The notes under the pieces: generated by a model | The model's input: the letters and a program-made list of their open reading frames with translations, nothing else | Database searches by the model: none | What the model was told of the DNA's origin: nothing | DNA from: Pomphorhynchus laevis | Taxonomy: Eukaryota; Acanthocephala; Palaeacanthocephala; Echinorhynchida; Pomphorhynchidae | Direction: 5' to 3' | Assembly (NCBI GenBank): GCA_012934845.2 | Contig: WNNJ02000390.1 | Span: 91,435 to 155,434, forward strand | DNA: 64,000 nucleotides | Shown: piece by piece, positions 15,501 through 24,411 of the stretch | Layout: each line of letters begins with the position of its first letter | Numbering within the stretch: the stretch's first letter is position 1 | Position numbers and translations under genes: made by a program

Positions 15501-18500
15501 CTAATGCAAAGTATATTATTTATTATCCACCCATAAAAATTTGGCACTTAAGAGTTTAAGTGCCAAATTTTTTGTGCCAAATTAAGCATAAGCTGTTAAG
15601 ACAGCTTATGTTACTTACGCACACAAGTCAATAAAATAAAACACAGCAGAAAGCTTGTCATGGATGCGTGATATCATGCAACATTTGTGAGTGATTAAAT
15701 ACTTTTAAATATTCAATTTAAGATTGCTGTATTCACTGAATTCGATATAATTGTACAATGGATTGAAATTCAAAATAATTTGGTTTATTTAGATTTTAAG
15801 ATTAAAATAATCGCATGTAACATGATGAGATTAATTCTAAAAATGCCACATTTGTGGAGATAACTCGATAATTGGTAAAGTCAATTTATATTCAAAAAAT
15901 TAGTTGAACAATATTAAATGAAAAATATAAATTAAATTTATAAAAATGTTTAGCAAACACTGCCTTTATTAATTCAAGGAAATTATTTAAAATATACAAA
16001 ATACATTCCCTAAATGCATTTCGGTCCGAGCTGTATTGGGCTAAGAAATTGGAAACATTCGAGTATCTTATTTTTTCGGAATCTTTTGTCATCTTCAATA
16101 TGTCACGGAAAAAGTCCAAAATGTATCGTCAATTTATAAAAACAGGTTGTACGAAAGCAAGAATTTTTATTAGATATCATTGAATAATTGAAACTATGCT
16201 TATCGAAATCCCTGTATCTCTAATCACATTATACTTGCATTTTATTTCAGGTGAGCCTAGTTTGTAAGTTGTTATATTGATCTCATTTATTGCATACATT
16301 AAGCGCAATGAGTTCAATTTTCTTTTGGATATTACGAACAATGAATAAACAACACTTTGGAATAATACGATGCATTATATATGACATAATCAGATCAGCT
16401 AACTGAGTCTACGTATTTTATACTATTTATAAATGAAAAATAAAGATAAAAAAAATTAAAATAATTAAATAATAAATAATAATTAAACAATAAATAACAA
16501 AAATTATTATGTAATTTATATAAAGTTAAAATTAAAAATTAGAATTTAAGTAAATTAATTTTTATGAGTTGACCAATAAATAATATACGATGTATCAGAA
16601 TAATTTTCTGAAGTCTTTTGTCATCTTTAATGATGTCGTCAAGGTCATCAGAACAATTGATATGTTATCAAGTTTCTGCTCTATGCCTCAAATATGGCCT
16701 TAAATACGAAAATTATCAACTGATAGTGTTCGAAAGTATCTCCGAATTACTCTGAAAGTTCTAATTGCTTAAGAACAATCGATTTTGAGAAAAATCGATT
16801 GTTCTAAAGCAATTAAAAGTAAAATTCAATTTTTCGTTTTATTAATGTAATAAAAAGTATAATCCTAAAACTTTAAAATGAATTTGTATAAGAAACAACT
16901 ACGTTGTTATCATTCTTATTGACAAGGAAATAAGTAGATTAAGGCTCTATACCTCGAAGAATACCGAAATTATTAGAAAATTAAATACATACATTTCGAG
17001 TGGTTCTTAATTTATTGCAATTTTTAAGTAAAATTAAGTTATGAAAAAACGATTTGTCATTTTTATCATCATTTACGTTCATAAAATTTATTGATAAATT
17101 ACATGAAAGATTTTTATTTTCGATTTTTTAATCGAAAATAAACTACTGTCAGGAAACTGTCGCATAACTTATGTAAATAAAAGTTATATAACTAATAACT
17201 TATATGATCTTATAATTTATGGTGATATATGAATATGCAAGGTTCTGGAGAGTCTGTGCTTATTGTATGTGAACTGTGAGAATGCATTCGGCGATTGACC
17301 GTTAGATTTATAATCTAACGGTCAAATAATAAGATTTAATAGATTTGATATAACACTGCAAGAATCAAAGGCCTGTGATGCTGTATATATTTCGTGTGGT
17401 CTAGATTCTCAGGAAACGTTTCATATCTTAGTACTATAGGTAAATACACGGTGTACTAATTACAAAGAAATATTTCTACTTTGCGTATTTAATGTAACAT
17501 ATGAAACATTACAATAAAGAAAATGGGCTTTATTTTAAAATTTATTATTATATTGTTGTTCAAAATTGATCAAATTTAGCTGCAAACTTTAAATCAAAAT
17601 ATCATTACAGTAAATTGCAGTTGTTGAAGTGATTAAAACGTAAAGTACCAAATACCTGAGCCTTACTGATTCTAGGAATGCAATCCAAGCTAAATACTGT
17701 GACACAATTTGAACGAAGAATATCCAATTCCGATTTGTTAATGCTAGGGTGTATCAAGCTAATCATATTGTGTTTAATGTGCCGGCATTCCTTATAACTC
17801 GAATAAAATATTAATATTTAATTGTTGAGCGTATAAATTACCTTGTCTATTGGACACCTAACCTTTACGATATAGTCAAATGTGGAAAAGTTGTCAAAGG
17901 CGGTTACATTTGCACCTGCGTTGACGTAGTCTGAATTGCTGAAACCGGAATTAACGCCAGAATCTGTCTCTACTCTAATATCATATCCTAGTAACATAAT
18001 AATAGTGATTATTCAGAACACAAGCAGATTAAATACCATAAATTAAATAATAAGTAATTTACTGAATAAAAGTAAGTAAATAAAATTAAATAATTTCTAA
18101 GTAAATAGCCATTTATTTAGAAATATGAAAGTATTACACGTGTGGTTAGATCAAAGAACAATCTTTAAAAGCATGACAAGTTGAGCCTAATGGTAATGTT
18201 CAAAATTTAAAAAAATTGCATTTGAACTTTTCGAGATCGATTTTACGTTCATCCACGCCATGAAATCTAAATTATTATTTGAGGGAATCCTCACATATGT
18301 AGGGGTTTGAACTCTCGAGCGAGTGGTTCATCTATAAGCAGCCACTTCAGTTTTGCTCGGTCCTCGAATTGTATGTTATTGAATATAAAATATTCAATGT
18401 TTCAAAAGGATACTAAATATTAGACATTTTAGGTTTGTTGTTTTTAATCGGCACGGTCTTTAGAAAAGAGGAAGAATAAATATTAGAATTTGCAGTAAAA

Positions 18501-18846
18501 TTCAAAAACCACCGAATATGGGAAATCGGTAAATTATTTAAACTGTAAAAATCAGTTTTGCTAAGAAACTTCCAGAAACAACAAATATCGATGAAACGAT
18601 AAGTTGTGAATTTTATTTTTGGTTTCTATTATCCAAACAATCACAGCTAACAGTAAACAATTATATATGTTTTCGTAATAAATATTGTTCGACAATACCT
18701 GCTTTTACAAGGTCGTTGACAGTAGAAGGTACAAGAGCCACTCGTTTTTCGTTAACCGCAGTTTCGCGCATTACTCCAATTACTCTCCTGTGTAATGTAC
18801 TCTTAAAACGCCATATACCCAGTTTGACTGCTTTTAAAACCAGCAT
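316..18846 (-). CDS. NNT: NAD(P) transhydrogenase, mitochondrial (13 exons, 3' end off window)
   Basis: Inner-membrane enzyme that uses the proton gradient to transfer hydride from NADH to NADP+. The exons, given high to low, are 18846-18699, 17987-17842, 17790-17656, 15004-14917, 14866-14517, 11055-10833, 10780-10725, 10679-10385, 10330-10148, 7685-7506, 7465-7352, 6962-6729 and 504-316. Every junction is GT-AG and every phase agrees, giving about 780 codons. Seen in order: a basic N-terminus (MLVLKAVKLGIWRFKS), the domain I start (NEKRVALVPS), the Rossmann loop GAGVAGLSA, the AQQC and DLAAEQGGN motifs, the GYTNFASRM segment, hydrophobic helices with VTPALHSPLMS, and the proton-path histidine in GFHSFVG (E. 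coli PntB His91). The family is normally ~1,080 residues, so ~300 residues (rest of the membrane domain and the NADP(H) domain) lie beyond position 1. No break is visible. The start is inferred. Confidence 0.95.
505..1880. other. NNT intron 12, left part: AT-rich, one unexplained ORF
   Basis: Mostly A/T with short palindromic runs of 'aataataagttatt' near 1686-1725. The only open frame is minus 1680-1255 (141 codons). It starts MVGVSPKTSSTAVQVLARLP and ends in a hydrophobic stretch. I recognise no domain in it, and it may be chance or a decayed insertion. Confidence 0.4.
1885..2112 (-). repeat. Repeat X, minus copy
   Basis: Read on the minus strand, this starts 'aaccagataactgagtc' and carries the conserved block 'aggaggaact', a stem pair CTGATATG/CATATCAG (1977-1984 with 1936-1943) and a tail near 'atccagtatctt'. 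Related plus-strand copies lie in NNT intron 3 and at 37.5-38.8 kb. The family is unclassified. Confidence 0.7.
2116..2920. other. AT-rich intron sequence, nothing recognised
   Basis: Low-complexity A/T-rich DNA inside NNT intron 12. I see no ORF or repeat boundary here. Confidence 0.5.
2930..3245 (+). mobile_element. Penelope-like element, reverse transcriptase fragment
   Basis: Encodes ESLNILINQNYLKVGASIFR, then VPMGGNSSPIIADLFLSFIE, the Penelope-type RT motif B region. It is nearly the same protein as the minus-strand units at 4560-5945. It is cut off after YEFVQNCLK, where an RTE fragment adjoins. Confidence 0.85.
3285..3620 (-). mobile_element. RTE/Rex3-like LINE, 3'-end fragment
   Basis: The minus strand reads SHLRWLGHVLRISWD, then RRRPWDI and a tail with 'gttgacaagaaaaat', closely matching the fragment at 31.87-32.16 kb. 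This is the C-terminal and 3' end of an RTE-type LINE, with several stops. It separates the Penelope-like RT piece from the Penelope-like endonuclease piece. Confidence 0.7.
3640..4490 (+). mobile_element. Penelope-like element, GIY-YIG endonuclease fragment and 3' end
   Basis: Contains FEKQYVGQTSMSLASRLNVR, then RSHIEKW near 4075-4160. This resembles the GIY-YIG endonuclease of Penelope-like elements (YVGQT with downstream R and H). It ends near 'gtgcgaaacgtcttgata' at ~4430, a typical Penelope terminal string. It is decayed and probably belongs with the RT fragment at 2930-3245. Confidence 0.7.
4560..5945 (-). mobile_element. Penelope-like RT, three tandem partial units
   Basis: Three head-to-tail copies with a period of about 490 bp: 5945-5580, 5579-5090 and 5089-4600. 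The middle one reads INTYDFSTLYTNLDLVD (motif A), GVPMGGNSSPIIADLFL (motif B) and, in a shifted frame, YIDDICVFN (motif C). It then runs straight into the next unit's N-terminal side. Each unit covers only the palm motifs, so this is not a whole element. Small frame differences separate motifs B and C. Confidence 0.85.
5946..6728. other. Intronic AT-rich stretch with one short duplication
   Basis: No gene seen. A block of about 60 bp built around 'tttcggaaaatttttcac' (~6410-6470) recurs as 'tttccggaaaacgttcac' (~6547-6610). Confidence 0.45.
6729..6962 (-). CDS. NNT: NNT exon 12 (proton-channel helices)
   Basis: Encodes GALGTLIAQRMAITDLPQLV, then AGFHSFVGAAASLTCIAEY with the conserved channel histidine, and ends LLAFAKLHG. 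The 6.2-kb intron after it is the largest in the window and is packed with Penelope-like pieces. Confidence 0.95.
7352..7465 (-). CDS. NNT: NNT exon 11
   Basis: Encodes GLYLGMTGVSLGLVSTLSS and ends SSMFIG. An acceptor seven bases upstream (after ...attcag) breaks the phase. The acceptor ...tctttag|gtttat keeps it and gives KKGLYLGMTG, matching E. coli 'RQGNNFGIAGM', so I chose that one. Confidence 0.88.
7506..7685 (-). CDS. NNT: NNT exon 10 (start of beta-type membrane domain)
   Basis: Encodes GELQQYNYLYAAPFVCSL and later ASLNNQKLAKK, matching 'EYNYLYLLPA' and the 'LSxxxTAR' loop of the family. Ends AAA G|gtatat, followed by a 40-nt intron. Confidence 0.92.
7988..8015 (-). ncRNA. Hammerhead-like core at Penelope-like end
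   Basis: The minus strand reads CTGAAGA-T-GCTAAC-AAAA-GTTAGC-GAAA. This is the CUGANGA box, a 6-bp stem II with a four-base loop, and the GAAA box of a hammerhead ribozyme. Penelope-like elements are known to carry such ribozymes. I could not establish stems I and III or the cleavage site. Confidence 0.5.
9599..9626 (+). ncRNA. Hammerhead-like core at Penelope-like end
   Basis: Same core on the plus strand: CTGAAGA 9599-9605, stem II GCTAAC 9607-9612 with GTTAGC 9617-9622, GAAA 9623-9626. The copy at 8034-8060 keeps the stem but has AAAA in place of GAAA. Confidence 0.5.
9639..10119. repeat. 481-bp block duplicated at 61638-62118
   Basis: I compared the two by reading them side by side, with an offset of 51,999. 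I saw no difference from 'tttcctcttttc' through 'aatgtagaa'. It lies in NNT intron 9, between a Penelope-like end and exon 9, and includes no exon. Confidence 0.85.
10148..10330 (-). CDS. NNT: NNT exon 9 (membrane helices)
   Basis: Encodes VTNSISGLTAVGGLLLLHG, then a second helix ending INIGGGFTITSRMLNMFKIK, matching 'VNIAGGFLVTQRMLDMFK'. Ends phase 1 with donor gttcat. A 2.46-kb intron containing a Penelope-like remnant follows. Confidence 0.94.
10385..10679 (-). CDS. NNT: NNT exon 8 (linker and first membrane helices)
   Basis: Starts GELRWPRPPVYSSS, followed by a polar linker. Two hydrophobic stretches follow (LSLILSSSIALAALLP; FTLASVIGYNTVW), and it ends WEVTPALHSPLMS, a strongly conserved turn. 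Phase 1. Confidence 0.94.
10725..10780 (-). CDS. NNT: NNT exon 7 (micro-exon, 56 nt)
   Basis: Encodes EDFKIDDDVIDRCMILHK, the acidic link after domain I. It was placed by matching phase to both neighbours (52-nt intron before, 45-nt after). The reading HK|GELRWPRPP matches 'CHQGKIMWPAP' of the family. Confidence 0.9.
10833..11055 (-). CDS. NNT: NNT exon 6
   Basis: Begins QALLSMKPGSIVVDLAAEQG and contains KLIGYTNFASRMPAMSS, the conserved domain I lobe-closing segments. Ends NRI plus one base in phase 1. Confidence 0.95.
11472..12090 (-). mobile_element. Relic of unassigned RT element (Cys-rich and C-terminal parts)
   Basis: A fossil in two adjoining parts. 12090-11737 is cysteine-rich (CCSCNGLVARCTSCGC, KHCISCKADSC). 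11735-11472 reads ERTFIDVYVFNN, RKRTKYQERIREVEHSSF and LPFVLAATGGFG. The second pattern (D-x-V, then E..K..Y..R..E..F) is found at the C-terminus of a reverse-transcriptase repeat family common in invertebrate genomes and looks like a PD-(D/E)XK nuclease fold. Broken. Related pieces lie at 12593-12990, 36590-37425 and 60400-61152. Confidence 0.55.
11763..11807. repeat. Perfect 21-bp hairpin, 3-nt loop
   Basis: Arms 11763-11783 and 11787-11807 are exact reverse complements with loop tcc. It sits where the two parts of the neighbouring retroelement relic meet. Confidence 0.9.
12593..12990 (-). mobile_element. Relic of unassigned RT element (C-terminal part)
   Basis: Reads LRHNIMQDIVANTIKQ, VVTEPKLSPLSEDV, ADEARLDVAYNSTKNLERSF, LDIYIYN and YTKRVTRIERAAF. 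This is the RHNE...EP.L.PL...ARLD...F.D..V.N...K..R...E signature of the same family as 11472-11735 and 60400-61152. Broken fossil. Confidence 0.6.
12991..14516. other. NNT intron 5: very AT-rich, no gene
   Basis: Long A/T runs and palindromic 'aatattataat' strings. No ORF or family recognised. Confidence 0.5.
14517..14866 (-). CDS. NNT: NNT exon 5 (NAD-binding Rossmann core)
   Basis: Carries the dinucleotide-binding loop GAGVAGLSAVATAKKLGAQV, the following acidic strand FAFDMRP, SMGAVPI, the AQQCRISDIVITT segment and IPGKRAPLLVTR. The stretch between SMGAVPI and AQQC, which forms the mobile region of domain I, is poorly conserved here. A 3.46-kb intron with retroelement relics follows. Confidence 0.95.
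14917..15004 (-). CDS. NNT: NNT exon 4
   Basis: Encodes AFDVLSSMDNLIGYRAVIEA then SYEYGKILGG, matching 'AFDALSSMANISGYKAV' of the family. Ends in phase 1 before a 50-nt intron. Confidence 0.93.
15158..15525 (+). repeat. Repeat X, plus copy
   Basis: Starts 'aatcagctaactgagtc', then an A/T-rich stretch, 'gaggtcatcaggaggaact', the stem pair CTGCTATG (15391-15398) with CATAGCAG (15434-15441), and a tail 'tcctctga' ... 'tagtatcttattct'. A 'ggtttcggaccc' string in the loop faintly resembles a pol III B box. Lies in NNT intron 3. Confidence 0.7.
15536..15610. repeat. Two adjacent perfect hairpins
   Basis: First: arms 15536-15550 and 15557-15571 (15 bp, 6-nt loop). Second: cataagctgt 15587-15596 and acagcttatg 15601-15610, loop taag. 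They directly follow the repeat X copy. Confidence 0.8.
16388..16690 (+). repeat. Repeat X, diverged plus copy
   Basis: Begins 'cagatcagctaactgagtc', keeps 'ataatatacgatgtatcag' and 'gttatcaagtttc'. The central stem is degraded. Lies in NNT intron 3. Confidence 0.6.
16763..17325. other. Intron segment with three short fold-backs
   Basis: No gene. The inverted repeats are 16772-16786 with ~16791-16805 (about 15 bp, extendable through 'aagcaatt'), ~17117-17128 with ~17131-17142, and a perfect 14-bp pair 17295-17308/17312-17325 with loop tat. Confidence 0.6.
17656..17790 (-). CDS. NNT: NNT exon 3
   Basis: 45 codons in phase 0. Includes MISLIHPSINKSEL and FSLDCIPRISKAQ, matching the family's 'LISFIYPAQNPEL' and 'MDQVPRVTIAQ'. 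A 2.65-kb intron holding two copies of repeat X follows. Confidence 0.93.
17842..17987 (-). CDS. NNT: NNT exon 2
   Basis: Starts with YDIRVETDSGVNSGFS, matching the family's 'NVVVESGAGEASKFS' strand and loop, and ends VKVRCPIDK in phase 0. The donor is gtaatt. The next intron is only 51 nt. Confidence 0.93.
17988..18698. other. NNT intron 1, nothing recognised
   Basis: Moderately AT-rich. No repeat family, ORF or structural RNA recognised on either strand. Confidence 0.5.
18699..18846 (-). CDS. NNT: NNT exon 1 (targeting peptide and start of domain I)
   Basis: Encodes MLVLKAVKLGIWRFKSTLHR and then the conserved VIGVMRETAVNEKRVALVPS. The first 24 residues hold seven basic and no acidic residues, as expected for mitochondrial import, so I prefer the ATG at 18846. 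An in-frame ATG at 18882 would add 12 mostly hydrophobic residues. The exon ends in phase 1 at AAA GCA G|gtattg. Confidence 0.85.
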
Positions 18847-19049
18847 ACTAAGAAAATACCAAAAATTATCAAAAAGTGTCACTTAAATAATGATATCATT
18901 CCTTGTTGTTCTGGAAAGAAATAACGAATTCATTAAAAATGCTTACGAAAGTGATTTAGTATAAATAAATCGCAAATGTCTTTTTAGATACAGTAAAACT
19001 TTTTACAAATAAATAAATTTTTTATTTAATTATTTAAATAATTAAATAT

Positions 19050-20455
19050 AACCCTCCTCTGGGTATCAGCAACGCGAGGTCTCTTGCAGCAGATCTGGAT
19101 GCGACATATGGACAACTGTCAACGTTCCATCCTGTCTGACGAAATCGCTACTGTCTAGGGATTTTGTTTGTGGGTTATGTGCCTCCGAATTGCTCTCCTT
19201 GTTGTTCAAGGGCTATTGTGACGAGCAAGTATCAATAAATGCTTTAAAGAGGAACGCAGATTCAAACAGTCACAACGACAGGGAAGATCATAGTATTAAC
19301 GAACCAGAACGGAGTTCAGACGCGTTCAGGCAGTCAAGCAGCTCGTCGTCAGGGATTGATGATGTTTCGGCCACTCCAAAATCATCTGAGATAGGAACCA
19401 ATAATGCTATTCATGTACTCAATCATTCTCTCACGCAGCAGTCGTAGTTAGAACTGAACGATCGTTCAATCATACCCTTCAATAACAATTCAACTCAATG
19501 CTTCGTTAGGGATGCATTGCATGAGACTAATGTGATGGATTACTCCTTCAAACAACTTCCTGTTTTGGATTATATTGTTCATCCCCATATATTGGACTCG
19601 AGCAGCGTCGGTCTTGATGTAGATGGCAAATGTTCCGCCCTCAAGCATGCGAATGTTGATTTGTCAACTCCTGTTAACACTTCCTCGCGCAGTGATTGTT
19701 CTCAAAACTGTCCTCTAGGTAGTGATTGTAGTGAGCGTCCTTGTGCTTACCCGCAGCTACTGCATCCCCGCTACAGTTTATGTGTTGCTCCTCTAGTAGC
19801 CCCGTTAATTGAGAGCGTCAAGGATCTTGCAAAGGCTAGTCAGATTATAGTTAGGCCTATAGATAATCTACGACAAATAGTTAGCCTTCCAAATAATAAA
19901 CAACATGCAGTGATTCCTCCAAATCATCGACGGCCATCGATTACCCCTGAGACTCATTCTTCATTAGTTCCGTCTGCTAGCCCTAAACAATTTAGCCCTA
20001 GACAATTTAACTCCAGAAGAGAGTTAAACGTTATCGTGAGCGGTGTTGAAGAATCTCTCAGTAACAATCCCCAAAGTAGACTGGATGACGATATTGTGCA
20101 TCTTCGCGCAGTGTTTTCTAAGATTTTTCTCCAGAGCGATGTGGATGTTGCGAAGTGTCTTAAAGTTCGAAGAGTTTTTCGTCTAGGCAAGAAACGTTCA
20201 GATAGACCTAGACTTTTAAAAGTTGTTCTAGACTCAAAAGATCATGTTGACTTCCTACTCAAGCATGCATTTAGATTATCGCGCTCTGATTTTCATATAC
20301 TCCGTGATTTATCTCCTGCAGATCGTTTGAGAAGACACGAGGCTTTCAACGAGCTGCATCGACGGCTGGAAAGTGGTGAGGGCAACCTATGTGTCCGGAA
20401 TTTTCGGGTGGTCAAGTGGCGTCCGACTGTCCGGTGGCATCCCTTACTTCTGTAG
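19050..20455 (+). pseudogene. LINE A ORF1 (zinc finger and nucleic-acid-binding domain)
   Basis: Open from ~19050 with no Met visible, so the start is missing. Seen: EVSCSRSGCDIWTTV then FVCGLCASELL, a Cys pair-W-Cys pair finger shared with LINE B and C. A long polar linker follows. The C-terminal domain reads RRELNVIVSGVEESLSN, KVRRVFRLGKKRSDRPRLLK and LCVRNFRVVKWRP. This has the layout of LINE RNA-binding ORF1 proteins (RRM-like then C-terminal domain). One in-frame TAG at 19445-19447 interrupts the frame. Confidence 0.75.
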
Positions 20456-20529
20456 AGTCAGACCTCTTTAGTAGTGATGGTTCGTGTGTAGGAAAACTAG
20501 TAGACTTCGATAGTGTCACCGAGCGTGTC

Positions 20530-22589
20530 GAATTTTCCCATTATACGAACATTTTTGCCGGTTATTAAAATGTTCGTAGGCTCCTGGCTCAGTTCTCGGA
20601 AATTAAATTCATAGTTGCTTCGAAACGTTTTGATGTATTTTGTATAACCGAAACATGGCTACATTCTGACATTTCGGATGACTGTGTTGCCATCCCTAAC
20701 TATTTTCTAATACGTACGGATCGCTCATGTGGTAAACGTGGAGGTGGGGTAGCCACCTATGTGCGAAATAGTCTCCTGGTATCGAATATCTCGGCTTTTC
20801 GCGACGATATTGGTTATTCCTTTGAAGGTCTTGCTTTTACACTGGGAAATGGTCAACGATCCTGATTCTGCGTCCTTTACCGTTCTCCGTCCTATGAATT
20901 AAGATTTGACTATCTTAAACCACATTTGCTGAGTTTATCTTCGTATCCTCTGATTTTGCTCCTGGGTGACTTCAATATCCCCCAAATAGACTGGAAAAAT
21001 AGTCATTAACGACCAATTCACGGAATTAGGAAAGTACTGAGTGACTTGTGTTCGTCCACTCAGAGTGGATAAGGTGTTGAACGAGGTTATGAAGCTCGAT
21101 TCGTTTACATCTCCGGAACCAGACAATATTGCCCCCTTCCTCGTTAAATCCCTAGCGAACGAACTGAGCAATGATTTAACTATGTTCTTCAGATACAGCT
21201 TAGACACATCTTGGATTCCTGACAGTTGGAAGTGTGCAATTGTGGTGCCTATTCCCAAAAAGCATCCTGCTCGCTTTTGCGCGGACTTTCGGCCCATTAG
21301 CTTGACTAGCGTATTCTGCAAACTTTTAGAAAGAATCATTGCTAGTAGAATCAGGGATCATTTAAATCGAAATCACATATTGGTTGAATCTCAACATGGT
21401 TTCAGGATCGGACGTCCATGCCTTACTAACCCACTAACTGCGCGTGAAAAATGGGCTGATGCTCTAGGGGCTGGGTTTCAGGTTCATACAGTATTCCTTG
21501 ATTTTTCGAAAGCTTTTGATAGGGTACCACACGACGGCATAGTGTCTTTACTGTATCACTATGGACTTTATTCATATATTTGTGAGTGGGTCAGGGAATT
21601 TCTATCGAATAGGTCTTTCCGAGTTTGTGTGGGGGGCGTGTTTTCTTATTCGGTAAATATTAATTCTGGCGTACCGCAGGGATCAGTCCTTGGCCCACTG
21701 CTCTTTATAATCTTCATTAATGATCTGCTACTCCGCTTATCATGCTCTCATCTAGCGTTTGCAGACGATCTAAAGATTTGGTCGATCATTAGAAGTCCTG
21801 CTGATCGAGTATCGTTACAAAATGATCTAAACTCCCTGATCAAGTGGTGCGATTCTACCGGACTACGGTTAAATGTTGATAAATGTGTCCTCATGCAACT
21901 AGGTCGCCCTATTGAAACTCTAAGGTACTTTATTGGAGATATGGTCTTAAAGGAAGTGTCTCATCATAAGGATTTAGGGATTATTGTCCATAGATCCTTG
22001 AAAACAAAGTTGAACACCGACTTCTTTCTAGGTAAAGCTACTAGGGCGTTATATTGTATTAAAAATGCATTCCTCATGTTAAGCTGTAACATGTTCAAGA
22101 GGTTATTCATCTACATCGTCAGGCCACACTTGGAGTACTGCATTCAGGCTTGTTTCCCTGTCACTAAGCAAGAACTATTAGACCTGGAGTCTATTCTTAG
22201 GCGCGGATCGAGGCTCTGTATTGGCTTAAGTGGTATTGACTATTATGTACGTCTAAGTCGTATTGGGATGTTGTCGGTACGTGAGAGGTTCATATCCTTG
22301 GAAATGCTATGTCTATGGCATATGTCGAATGATGTGGTAGGTTATCCCACCGATGTAATCACTAGGCGTGTAGATCAGTTGGCGGGGGCATGGCAGAGTC
22401 TTGTATAAATTTAGATTTGGCAGATTACCAAAAGTGTATAGACTCTCAAGGAGAGGAATTAACATGTGGAATTCGTTGCCTGAGGAAGTCGTTGCAGCCC
22501 CCAGTTTGAGAACGTTTAAATCACGATGCTACAAATGGATACATGAACAATGCCGCCATTCAACACTACCACTGGAATACCCTAATTAG
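20530..22589 (+). pseudogene. LINE A ORF2 (AP endonuclease remnant and reverse transcriptase)
   Basis: Endonuclease part: FDVFCITETWLHSDIS, RGGGVATYVRN and LLGDFNIPQIDW (to ~21005). The join to the RT at ~21040 is short, so the end of the endonuclease is missing. RT frame 21041-22408: ADFRPISLTSVFCKLLERI, FLDFSKAFDRVPHDG (motif A), SGVPQGSVLGPLLF (B), FADDLKIW (C). A frame change near 22390 moves the C-terminus (GINMWNSLPEEVV, SLRTFKSRC) to a frame ending at 22589. Confidence 0.85.
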
Positions 22590-22804
22590 CTACGTTGACT
22601 GACCATTTGCTTTTCTTCTTTTTTTGGACTTTGCCTGAATAGCCTTTTGGCTTTGGTATGTATTGGAATAATTATGTAATATTATAGTATTTATAATATT
22701 ATATATAATATTAATATTATATTATAATATTAAACAGATAAAGATAAAATAAATATATAAATAAGCAACCATAGAAGGAAAATTAAGACTTTATATTCAA
22801 ATAT

Positions 22805-23195
22805 ATATCTTGCCCAACTCTCCTGGCCTACCATCCACATTCGCATACAACTCCGCATTCTTCTCGTAACTTTTCGTCTCATCGTTGTAGGCTTCCCATC
22901 GTTCATCAATTTCCCTTTCTTAGACGACACTCGTATCACCTCTCTATCACTGCGTTCCCGTAATTCCCTCTTACTCTACGTTTCCAATTACTCTAACAAC
23001 TACGGTCTCCGATCCTTCCTCGTCGCCGTCCCACTCGCATGGAATCAGCTCTCACTCGACGTCCCAAGAGCTCCTTCCTTTATTGCATTCAAATATCTCC
23101 TCCCTGCTCACCTCCTCAAAACCTGATTTAGATTTTTTGTTGTGGTCATGTAAGCGTGCGCCGACACGCATTTGTACGTAAAAATAAATATATAT
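22805..23195 (+). mobile_element. LINE C 3'-end fragment
   Basis: Matches the last ~390 bp of the LINE at 55.7-59.7 kb, from 'gcccaactctcctggcc' through the C-terminal coding part ('ggaatcagctctcactcg') to the tail hairpin gcgtgc...cacgc at ~23153. Truncated and decayed. Confidence 0.85.
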
Positions 23196-23404
23196 TACGT
23201 AAAACTTTTTACAAATAAATAAAATTTTTATTTATTTAAATAATTAAATGCAAGCAACAAACAATCTATATAAATAAGCAACCATATAAGGAAAATTAAT
23301 ACTTTATTTTTAAATATTAATAACTTTAAGGTACATCGTTTTGACCTAGATTATTATATACAGGGCTTTGACCAAAAAGGCCTTTTTGCCAGCTCATCGT
23401 ACAT

Positions 23405-24411
23405 TACAACACATAAAAAAATCAATTACAACCAAACCAAGGATAAGAACTTCCAATGTTGTCTTGATCAGCGTGTCTTATCCAAGTGTTGACCATGGAT
23501 TTGAATTGGCTCAATGATGACGCATTCATGATGTCGTGAGGCAATACGTTCCACAACTTTCTCACTCTGCGTGACAATCGCGATACCATTGTCGACCTTC
23601 CAATTTGTCTTGCGCGTAACGCGAGAGAATGACCCCTGCGACTTTGTCGGACATTCAATTCAACACATTCACTTGGGTAGCCGTCTATCCCCTTTACTAT
23701 AGACCATATCGCAAACAGATTCAGAACGAGTAGTTTGGCTTGCACTGATATCATGCCTATCGAAGTTAAATGATCGCTATAACTAATCATTTAACATCCT
23801 CAAACAAGCTTGCTGCCATGACGTAGAATTCTCTCCAAATCTCTTATTTCACCTATTGTGGAATAAGTATGCCAAGATCACGAACCTGATTGGTTTAAAT
23901 AATACAATATGTCCCGACACTATACACGAAGACACATTGGACCTGCCGAGACAAATGTGTGATCACTCAGATATGTTTAACAATACCCCAGTATTAACAC
24001 TCCATGTATAAACCCTGTCAATGTCACGCTGTAAGCGGATATGGTCATCTGCAGATATGATCTCACATCAGATTTCGATGTCGTCAGCAAATGCTAAACA
24101 CGGACAATGGAATTGTGTGAGTAAACTGTTCATGAACATATTAAACAATAAAGGTCCTAGTACAGAACCCTGAGGAACTCCTGACGTAATTAAATGTGGT
24201 GAGGATAGGGTACTACCAACTTGTACTCTGAAAGATCTGTTAGATAGAAAATCTCTAATCCATCCTATAACTGAGCTATTAATGCCGTAGCTGGCCACTG
24301 TTTAAATGAGGAGACTATGGGAAACACGACCAAACGCACGACTAAAATCGAACAGAATAGCATAAACTGCCTTTCCTTGAGACGTGAATTCAATCCGGGC
24401 ATCACGGGCAG
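23405..24411 (-). mobile_element. LINE G (CR1/Jockey-like), RT part
   Basis: Read right to left: YAILFDFSRAFGRVSHSLL (motif A), GWIRDFLSNRSFRVQVGS, SGVPQGSVLGPLLF (B), LAFADDIEI (C), then RRGHSLALRARQIGRS and RKLWNVLPHDIMNASSLSQF at the C-terminus. Several stops and frame changes. A LINE C tail sits against its upstream end. Confidence 0.8.

Larger units (their letters stand above)
19050..22680 (+). mobile_element. LINE A (CR1/Jockey-like), 5'-truncated and broken
   Basis: A non-LTR retrotransposon with an ORF1 and an endonuclease-RT ORF2 on the plus strand. It ends near 'gcctgaatagccttttgg' at ~22630. It lies just upstream of NNT exon 1 in the opposite orientation, so it limits how far the NNT promoter can extend without interruption. 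ORF2 lacks sequence between the endonuclease and RT and has frame changes. Confidence 0.85.

Noticed and set aside
316-18846. NNT might be a pseudogene because of the many insertions
   Set aside because: All 12 junctions are GT-AG, all phases agree and no stop occurs. The insertions are all intronic.
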